DNA of 10,479 bases, taken from NCBI GenBank assembly GCA_964353405.1, contig CAYGWJ010000333.1, forward strand, positions 1-10,479, written 5' to 3'. This DNA is from JBGLNJ01 sp964353405. GTDB taxonomy: Bacteria > Chloroflexota > Anaerolineae > Fen-1058. Below are positions 5,889 through 10,479 of this stretch, piece after piece. The first letter of the stretch is position 1, and every line of letters starts with the position of its first letter. The translations under genes and the position numbers were made by a program. The notes beneath the pieces were generated by a model. It did not search any database and was not told where the DNA came from. It saw only the letters and a list, made by a program, of their open reading frames with translations.

Positions 5889-7096
5889 AGTTGGGTCCAT
5901 TGGTGGTCAATTGCTTTGACGATGGCGTGATGCAATGCCACACGAAACTTGATCATGCCGTCTGCGTTGCGGCCATAGTACACGCGACACTTGCGCCTGC
6001 GCGCAGTGCAGGTGTTGGTGAGACACGCGACGACCAGCCCCCGCTGCGGGTCAATCCAGAGTGACGTGCCAGTGAATCCGGTGTGGCCGAACGCGCGCAG
6101 GCCGAACGGATTGCCGCTGGCTTCCGGGTCGGCGCACCACAATGCAAAGCCCAGGCCGCGCCGTGTTGTGCCGTCTTGAGCTTGCAGGCGCGTCATCTCC
6201 GCCACGGTCTCGCCGTGCAACAATGGCTTTCCGCGCTTCAAGCACATCTGTCCCAGCGCCGCCGTGTCGGACGCGGTCGAAAATAGCCCGGCGTGACCGG
6301 CCACACCGCCTAGCCCGGCAGCGTTTTCGTCGTGCACCTCGCCCACGATGCGGCGGCTGCGCCAGGCGCACACTTGTGTCGGTGCGATGTTGATGATCTC
6401 GGATGGCGGGGTGCGGTTTTCGGTGTGCACGCCAGATAATGGCAGGTAGCCCGTGCGCGTCAGGCCCAACGGGTTCGACACGCGTTGCATTACAGCCTGA
6501 TCGAGCGCGAGGCCGGTCAGACGCTCGATGGACAGGCCGAGCAGGATGAGACCTATATCGCTATAGAGGGTGTGCGTGCCGGCAGGATACGAAAAGAAGC
6601 TAGTCAGAGCCATTTGCTTTGCGGCAGCCGGGGTGCCTTCTTTGTAAAGCGGCCGCCACGCCGGCAGCCCTGAATTGTGCGCGAGCAGGTTGCGAAACGT
6701 GACGTGGCCCGCGTCGGCGGTCTCGAGCGTCGGAGGAACAATTTCCACGAGCGCGCCGGGCTTGAGCGGATCGTCGTAGGCGCGAATGGGGCGCGGCCCG
6801 TCGAACTCGGGTAGAATAGTGCGCACAGGCTGGTCAAGCGCGACCTTGCCTTCTTCGACGAGCGCCATGAATGCGGTGACGACGAACAGCTTGGTCACCG
6901 AGGCCATGTCGAACAGCGTGTCGAGCTGTGTCGGTTGCAGTAGCGTCTCGGGATCGAGCCAACCGTAGGCGCGAGACAGGATTACCTCGCCGTGGTGGCG
7001 CACCTCGACTTGCGCGGCGGGAAAAACGCGGCCCAGCGCCTCTTGAATAGTCGCCTCGGCATGGGAAAGGTCAATCGTCATTGTTTCACGCGTCAC
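5885..7096 (-). CDS. Beta-lactamase-fold serine hydrolase, probable MurNAc-L-Ala amidase (AmiE/YbbE-like)
   Basis: A 403-residue class C beta-lactamase-related hydrolase. Motifs: SVTK (66-69, the nucleophile SxxK), LLAHNSGLP (137-145), YSD (178-180, the YxN position) and GHTGFTGTS near the C-terminus (KTG-like). No signal peptide is evident, so it probably acts in the cytoplasm. In Bacillus subtilis a protein of this fold, AmiE/YbbE, sits in the MurNAc operon with MurQ and strips the peptide from MurNAc (published family knowledge). The same role is likely here, immediately upstream of AnmK-MurQ. The start is GTG at 7096, overlapping the GNAT stop as GTGA; ATG at 7081 is an equally simple alternative, and neither has a clear ribosome site. 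Residues 362-370 (TCTARRRKC) are a repeat insertion splitting the usual LTNRV segment. An esterase or D-aminopeptidase activity is an alternative. Confidence 0.85.
   Translation of the reverse strand: MTRETMTIDLSHAEATIQEALGRVFPAAQVEVRHHGEVILSRAYGWLDPETLLQPTQLDTLFDMASVTKLFVVTAFMALVEEGKVALDQPVRTILPEFDGPRPIRAYDDPLKPGALVEIVPPTLETADAGHVTFRNLLAHNSGLPAWRPLYKEGTPAAAKQMALTSFFSYPAGTHTLYSDIGLILLGLSIERLTGLALDQAVMQRVSNPLGLTRTGYLPLSGVHTENRTPPSEIINIAPTQVCAWRSRRIVGEVHDENAAGLGGVAGHAGLFSTASDTAALGQMCLKRGKPLLHGETVAEMTRLQAQDGTTRRGLGFALWCADPEASGNPFGLRAFGHTGFTGTSLWIDPQRGLVVACLTNTCTARRRKCRVYYGRNADGMIKFRVALHHAIVKAIDHQWTQL
5986..6014 (-). repeat. 29-bp GC-rich interspersed repeat, copy 2, in frame within the hydrolase gene
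   Basis: The reverse complement of this stretch is identical to 262-290 over all 29 bases. The inner 27 bases (5987-6013) are exactly nine codons of the hydrolase and encode TCTARRRKC between LTN and RVYYGR. Deleting them recreates the LTNRV string common at this position in class C beta-lactamase-like proteins, so this is a clean in-frame insertion close to the C-terminus. Confidence 0.85.
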
Positions 7097-8139
7097 GGTG
7101 TTTTCTGCAAATCCTTTCCAATCGCGCTGCTGCCATTCGTCAAAGCTTTGACAAGCTTTGCATACTGGCGGTATGGCTTGAAACCAAACTTGGCATAGAA
7201 ATCCAACAGGCTCGTCCAGTCAATCACGCAGCCACGGACGCCGCATTCGCGCAGTCGTCGCAATCCAGCGTCGAGCAGCGCGCCGCCATAACCTTTGCCG
7301 CGCCAGTCATCGCTCACGCCGATAGGGCCGAGCTGCCCCCACGGGCGCGGCAGGCGGTGCATGTAAAAACGCTCGATAGGCCGCTCCGAGTCCTCAAAAG
7401 TGAGCCGCGCAAAGCCGTCCACACCGCGCTCGGTCCACAACAGCATGTAATCGGACCTGCGCCCACCTTCGCGCAGGAACTCGAGAAACTCGAATCGCCA
7501 GCGGCCGGGGAAGACGCGCTGAAAGAACGCGACCATGGCGTCCTCGTCGCCGGACTGGGCAACCCGAATGCTGGCATTTGAGATTTGGTATTTGGTATTT
7601 GAAACACCTGCACTCCCTGGCACCGCCCGCCAGGGCAGGTGTGCGTGCGGTGCAAGTGTTTGATATTCGTCCAGGTCACGCGCCACGTCCCAGCTTACGC
7701 TGCCCCAGGCCCGACCCTGGTAGCCGCGTTTGTCAAAGAACACGCCGGCATCCAGTTCCACGGGCAGGCCCGGCGTAAAGGGCCGCAGGCTTCCGCCCAG
7801 GCGAGCGTGTGTGCAGCCTTGCTCGGCCAGCCACGCCTCGGCCCACGCCAGCAACAGGGAGCCGATGCCTTGACGCTGAAACGCGGGCGAGACGGCCACT
7901 GCGTCAATCCAGCCGAATTGCGGCGGCGATACGTCGGGCGAAGCGGGCAGGGCGCTGGCCATCACAAAGCCCGCCGGTTGGCCGTCTTGCATCGCCACGC
8001 GTCCGGCCTGGATTGCGCCGGTTGTGGGCCGCGTGTTGTACTCGACAAAACGTGGCGAGATAGCCAGGTCCGGCCCGCAGGCTGCCGTCCAAATCGTGGC
8101 AGCCTGTTGAGAGTCGGAGGGTTCAAACGGTCGCAGCAT
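7093..8139 (-). CDS. Two-domain GNAT acetyltransferase
   Basis: A 348-residue cytoplasmic protein with two GNAT folds in tandem. In the first (about 1-155) the acetyl-CoA loop is VSPAFQRQGIGSLLL (83-97, pattern Q88-R-Q-G-I-G93). In the second (about 190-335) it is VSDDWRGKGYGGALL (275-289, R280-G-K-G-Y-G285), followed by DFYAKFGFKPY near the C-terminus. Both loops are complete, so both domains could bind acetyl-CoA. The acceptor is unknown. Genes of this kind next to MurNAc/GlcNAc salvage genes may acetylate amino sugars or muropeptides (inference). The linker at about 160-190 is built from two repeat elements. GAGG lies seven bases before the ATG. The gene starts two bases after the PAS stop and ends overlapping the hydrolase start. 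Confidence 0.85.
   Translation of the reverse strand: MLRPFEPSDSQQAATIWTAACGPDLAISPRFVEYNTRPTTGAIQAGRVAMQDGQPAGFVMASALPASPDVSPPQFGWIDAVAVSPAFQRQGIGSLLLAWAEAWLAEQGCTHARLGGSLRPFTPGLPVELDAGVFFDKRGYQGRAWGSVSWDVARDLDEYQTLAPHAHLPWRAVPGSAGVSNTKYQISNASIRVAQSGDEDAMVAFFQRVFPGRWRFEFLEFLREGGRRSDYMLLWTERGVDGFARLTFEDSERPIERFYMHRLPRPWGQLGPIGVSDDWRGKGYGGALLDAGLRRLRECGVRGCVIDWTSLLDFYAKFGFKPYRQYAKLVKALTNGSSAIGKDLQKTP
7573..7600. repeat. Heptamer tandem repeat in the GNAT interdomain linker
   Basis: Four 7-bp units on the plus strand: GGCATTT, GAGATTT, GGTATTT, GGTATTT. On the coding strand they give NTKYQISNA, sharing K(F/Y)QISN in the same reading frame with the AnmK-MurQ linker array at 4673-4707. The consensus unit for both arrays is GRNATTT. 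Confidence 0.8.
7603..7660. repeat. 58-bp element with 12-bp terminal inverted repeats inside the GNAT linker
   Basis: AACACCTGCACT at 7603-7614 and GGTGCAAGTGTT at 7649-7660 are inverted repeats matching at 10 of 12 positions. Inside, ACACCTGC (7604-7611) pairs with GCAGGTGT (7635-7642), and CCCTGGC (7615-7621) with GCCAGGG (7628-7634), a strong nested hairpin. The two ends match the ends of the 29-bp repeat (CACCTGCACT and GCAAGTGT), so this looks like a longer relative with a different centre. On the coding strand it is open and encodes about residues 161-179 of the GNAT protein. Confidence 0.75.
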
Positions 8140-8141
8140 GT

Positions 8142-8486
8142 TTAAGCCTCACGAACAAAATGGGGCATCTCGAATGGAATCTCGAGCGAGACTTCGATAA
8201 AGCCGCTGTATACACCGTCCCTGTACCACGGCGTTTGATAGATCAGCTTCTTGACGCCCTTCTTTTCGATGGTGTAGACATTGGTCTGCCCTGTTTGCAT
8301 GAGCTGTTCCAGCGTGGCGCGCGCCGCTTTAGGATGGCAGTCGAGCAAATTCTTGCCGATGAGCGCGCGGCCTCCATCGGCTTCGAACGTCCGAGCCGCT
8401 TTGGCGTTCATCTCCAGAATGATGCCCTCCGGATCGCAGACGGTGATTGCCCCTGGAAATTCCTCTACCCAATCATGAATTGTCAT
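8142..8486 (-). CDS. Small stand-alone PAS-domain protein
   Basis: A 114-residue single PAS domain with no output domain. Recognisable features: FPGAITVCDPEGIILEMNAKAARTF at the N-terminus (the PAS core strands and DPEG turn), ALIGKNLLDCHP in the middle, and YTIEKKGVKKLIYQTPWYRDGVYSGFIEVSLEI at the end. Such proteins bind a small ligand or cofactor, or a partner kinase or regulator. Which ligand applies here is not evident. The ATG at 8486 is chosen because GGGAGG lies four bases upstream; an ATG at 8489 is too close, and a TTG further up would overlap the ribosome site. It heads the salvage operon, ending two bases before the GNAT start, so a sensing role in that pathway is possible but unproven. 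Confidence 0.8.
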   Translation of the reverse strand: MTIHDWVEEFPGAITVCDPEGIILEMNAKAARTFEADGGRALIGKNLLDCHPKAARATLEQLMQTGQTNVYTIEKKGVKKLIYQTPWYRDGVYSGFIEVSLEIPFEMPHFVREA

Positions 8487-8551
8487 CATGCCTCCCAAGT
8501 CTTGTGTGACGAAAGACGAGCCAGGAATAACCTAGAGCGCCTTCGTCGGTT

Positions 8552-9586
8552 CTACAGCATCAACTCTGCCATCACACGCAAGCCCTCAAGGGTGAACGTG
8601 ATGATGTTCATCGTCGTGATGGGACACGCGCGCCACAGCTCCAATCGCTCGGCGATACGCTCTTTCGGGCCGCACAGCGCCACGTCGTCTACCAACGCAT
8701 CGGGGATGGCGTTCATCGCCTCGCCCTTGTCGCCTGCCAGATAAAGGTCTTGAACGGTCCTGGCGGCCTCTTTGTAACCATAGCGGCCGGCCAGGTCGTT
8801 GTAAAAGTTCTTGCCGCGCGCGCCCATCCCGCCGATGTAGAGCGCCAGCATTGGCTTGACCATGTTGCGGCAACTCGCCACGTCCTCGCCGACGACGACC
8901 GGCACTGAGGGGGCAACGTCGAATTGCTCATAGGTCTTGTCGCCCCCTTGGGCCAAGCCCGCCTCGATGTGCTCTCGATAAACGGCGTCATAGTGGCGCG
9001 GCGAGAAAAAGATGGGCAGCCAGCCATCGGCGATTTCGGCAGCCAGTTCCACGTTCTTGGGGCCGATGGCCGCCAGATAAATCGGCAGGTCGGCGCGCCC
9101 GTGCAGGATGCTCTTGACCGGTTTGCCCAGCCCGGTCGCGTCCGCGCCTTGATAAGGAATTTGGTAGTGCTCGCCCGAATGCACCAGCGGCTTTTCTCGC
9201 TTCAAGATGGCGCGCACGATGCTGACGTATTCGCGCGTCTTGCCCAGCGGCTTGCCATAGGGCTGGCCGTGCCAGCCTTCGACGACCTGCGGACCGGATA
9301 GCCCCAGGCCGAGCAGGAAGCGCCCGCCGGAAAGTTGATCGAGCGTCATGGCCGTCATGGCGGTGTTGGCCGGCGTGCGCGCGGGCATTTGCATGATGGC
9401 CGTGCCCAGGTGAATCTGTTGGGTCTGCGCGCCGATCCAGGCCAGTGGCGTGACGGCATCTGAGCCATACGACTCTGCGGTCCAGACCGCGTAAAAACCC
9501 AGCCGGTCCGCTTCTTGAATCATCCCCATCGGCAGCTCGATGGTCGCGCCCGAGTAACCGATATAGAGTCCCAGTCTTGGTTTCAC
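8552..9586 (-). CDS. LLM-class, probably F420-dependent oxidoreductase (Rv3520c-like)
   Basis: A 344-residue TIM-barrel enzyme of the bacterial luciferase-like superfamily. It follows the Rv3520c-like group closely: LGLYIGYSG at the first strand, WTAESYGSDAVTPLAWIGAQT, LGTAIMQMPARTP, MTLDQLSGGRFLLGLGLSGPQVVEGWHGQPYGKPLGKTREYV, AIGPKNVELAAEIADGWLPIFFSP, and MLALYIGGMGARGKNFYNDL towards the end. Relatives use reduced F420 (sometimes FMN) to reduce or oxidise a small molecule; the substrate is unknown. The start is GTG at 9586 with AAGGAG about eight bases upstream. It shares the strand of the salvage operon, with a 65-bp gap before the PAS gene, and may or may not be co-transcribed. No functional link to peptidoglycan salvage is apparent. 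Confidence 0.88.
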   Translation of the reverse strand: MKPRLGLYIGYSGATIELPMGMIQEADRLGFYAVWTAESYGSDAVTPLAWIGAQTQQIHLGTAIMQMPARTPANTAMTAMTLDQLSGGRFLLGLGLSGPQVVEGWHGQPYGKPLGKTREYVSIVRAILKREKPLVHSGEHYQIPYQGADATGLGKPVKSILHGRADLPIYLAAIGPKNVELAAEIADGWLPIFFSPRHYDAVYREHIEAGLAQGGDKTYEQFDVAPSVPVVVGEDVASCRNMVKPMLALYIGGMGARGKNFYNDLAGRYGYKEAARTVQDLYLAGDKGEAMNAIPDALVDDVALCGPKERIAERLELWRACPITTMNIITFTLEGLRVMAELML

Positions 9587-9604
9587 AAACAGACTCCTTC
9601 TTAT

Positions 9605-9629
9605 TTGTCCACGAAGAGCACGAAAAGCG
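9605..9629. repeat. Possible dispersed repeat (TTGTCCACGAAGAGCACGAA)
   Basis: The intergenic segment between the LLM gene and the phosphatase contains TTGTCCACGAAGAGCACGAA. Near-identical TTCGTGTTCTTCGTGGACAA-type strings are familiar intergenic repeats in many bacterial genomes (recollection). There is only one copy here, so the call is tentative. Confidence 0.3.
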
Positions 9630-9634
9630 ACGTT

Positions 9635-9712
9635 GGGGCAGACCTATGTGTCTGCCCTGGGCCGTTCGGCGCTCGGGTTCGTCCAGGGCGAACAGACAGG
9701 CTCGCCCCTACA
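9635..9712. repeat. Double-hairpin repeat forming the tail of the phosphatase gene
   Basis: Two hairpins about 30 bp apart: GGGCAGAC (9636-9643) with GTCTGCCC (9650-9657) around a six-base loop, and GGGCGA (9686-9691) with TCGCCC (9702-9707). The layout, bounded by GGGGCAGACC and GCCCCTACA, is typical of dispersed double-hairpin repeats. It encodes the last 22 residues of the phosphatase, and that gene's TAG lies in the loop of the first hairpin. Confidence 0.65.
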
Positions 9713-10327
9713 GGACGGTTCAGCTAGAGCGATGTCGCACCAGGACACGCACACCCATCCGTGGGGCCGCGCCTCTGCGATGATGATATCCGTATTGCCG
9801 AGGTGATGCGTATACGCAAAAGTGTGGTCAATGTTCTTGAGCACTATCGGCAACACACCGAGTAAAGTCCCGCCGTGACTGACCAGCAAGATATTGTCTG
9901 CCTCGCCACATTCGCGCGTGATCCGCTCAACGAAAGGGACAAAACGCGCCTGAATGTCCAGCAGGCTCTCGCCGCCTTCAAAGTGGCTGTCCCACTTGCC
10001 CGCTTGCCAGTCACGGAACAGACGTATATAGTCATCCCAATGCGCCTGGAAGGACTGGCCTTCCATGTGGCCGCAATCATATTCGCGCAACGCATCGGCG
10101 ACCTCATAGGGCACGCCCAACTCGTGCGACACGATCTCGGCGGTTTGAATTGCGCGCAAGAGCGGGCTGGAATATATTCTGGCAAAGCGAACGTCTTTCA
10201 ACCTGGCCGCGAGCGCGCCGGCTTGCTGGTGACCTGCATCCGTGAGGCCGTACATCAAGCCGCGATTCGAGATCACGCTGAGGGTGTTCGCTTCGCTTTC
10301 GCCGTGACGGGCAAAATAGAGTTTCAT
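9644..10327 (-). CDS. Histidine phosphatase family protein (phosphoglycerate mutase-like)
   Basis: A 227-residue cytoplasmic phosphatase of the RHG branch. Catalytic features: LYFARHGESEANT (3-15) with His8, which becomes phosphorylated; SSPLLRAIQTAE with Arg58; REYDCGHMEG with Glu82, the proton donor; and LLVSHGGTLLG (147-157) with His151. This set is complete, so an active phosphomonoesterase is expected (GpmB/CobC-like). The substrate cannot be named. ATG at 10327 places RHG at the usual distance from the start; an upstream in-frame GTG at 10351 lacks support. From about Cys206 the sequence (CRGEPVCSPWTNP and on) is encoded by a repeat and ends at a stop inside it, so the natural protein was probably shorter. 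Confidence 0.88.
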   Translation of the reverse strand: MKLYFARHGESEANTLSVISNRGLMYGLTDAGHQQAGALAARLKDVRFARIYSSPLLRAIQTAEIVSHELGVPYEVADALREYDCGHMEGQSFQAHWDDYIRLFRDWQAGKWDSHFEGGESLLDIQARFVPFVERITRECGEADNILLVSHGGTLLGVLPIVLKNIDHTFAYTHHLGNTDIIIAEARPHGWVCVSWCDIALAEPSCRGEPVCSPWTNPSAERPRADT

Positions 10328-10448
10328 TGCAATCGGTTGTCTGCTTGTCACAGAGTGACGGTCATCAGCTTGATTCTGGTCGGGCGTATCAATACTACAA
10401 TGCCAGGATAAATATAGTTGTGATTTTCGCTATCTTTGGATGGCTAGA

Positions 10449-10471
10449 GTCCCCGCGCTTCACGCGGGAAC
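10449..10471. repeat. Small inverted repeat near the right edge
   Basis: GTCCCCGCG (10449-10457), loop CTTCA, then CGCGGGAAC (10463-10471), pairing at eight of nine positions. There is no U-tract. It lies upstream of the phosphatase gene in an otherwise empty 150-bp stretch and could be another dispersed palindrome or the terminator of a gene beyond the window. No promoter is claimed for the phosphatase. Confidence 0.45.
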
Positions 10472-10479
10472 GTCCAGGC

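Noticed and set aside
5885..7096. True beta-lactamase conferring drug resistance
   Set aside because: The SxxK and YxN-type motifs are shared by the whole serine hydrolase superfamily. There is no evident signal peptide, and the operon context is MurNAc salvage.
7140..7160. CAAAGCTTTG palindrome and nearby AAGCTTTG near the end of the double-GNAT gene
   Set aside because: Short, within coding sequence, no second copy elsewhere; expected by chance.
10405..10440. Promoter for the phosphatase gene (minus-strand TATATT near 10413)
   Set aside because: No convincing -35 element at proper spacing; AT-rich strings alone are not enough.

Overview
The window looks like a piece of a bacterial chromosome, most likely from an Anaerolineae-type member of the Chloroflexota (inference, moderate confidence). 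The reasons are a GC-rich gene-dense minus strand, an F420-type luciferase-like oxidoreductase, the kinds of conserved hypothetical membrane proteins on the left, and a heavy load of short palindromic repeats, many of them inside genes. No rRNA, tRNA, CRISPR array or complete insertion sequence was seen.

Left region (1-1674, plus strand, visibly less GC-rich than the rest): a short run of co-directional genes, each with a good Shine-Dalgarno sequence. Of the four, only the first (193-561) is intact. The second (540-884) carries an in-frame TAG. The third (900-1590) is split by a 112-bp MITE-like element with a 9-bp target duplication; removing the element and one copy of the duplication restores one open frame. 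The fourth (1600-1674) is a 13-codon stump of a paralogue of the second gene and runs into a perfect 31-bp palindrome.

Central region (8486 down to 1671, minus strand): a tightly packed operon, mostly with 4-nt stop/start overlaps. In transcription order it encodes a small PAS protein, a two-domain GNAT acetyltransferase, a beta-lactamase-fold serine hydrolase (AmiE/YbbE-like), a fused AnmK-MurQ enzyme, a BadF/BadG-type amino-sugar kinase, a 45-codon GNAT remnant and a stand-alone SIS-domain sugar isomerase/deaminase. Together these form a plausible peptidoglycan amino-sugar salvage route: strip the peptide from MurNAc, phosphorylate anhydro-MurNAc to MurNAc-6P, cleave off lactate to give GlcNAc-6P, phosphorylate free amino sugar, and feed glucosamine-6P into fructose-6P. 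A GlcNAc-6P deacetylase (NagA) and a transporter are not in the window.

Right region (8552-10327, minus strand): an Rv3520c-like LLM-class oxidoreductase and a histidine phosphatase, then about 150 bp with a small hairpin at the edge.

The most striking feature is the short-repeat load. At least six sequence types are present: a 27-29-bp GC-rich repeat, heptamer GRNATTT arrays, a 58-bp element with terminal inverted repeats, the 112-bp MITE, a 31-bp palindrome, and a double-hairpin GGGCAGAC element. Several sit inside genes without breaking the frame, where they form interdomain linkers, an enlarged loop or a C-terminal tail.
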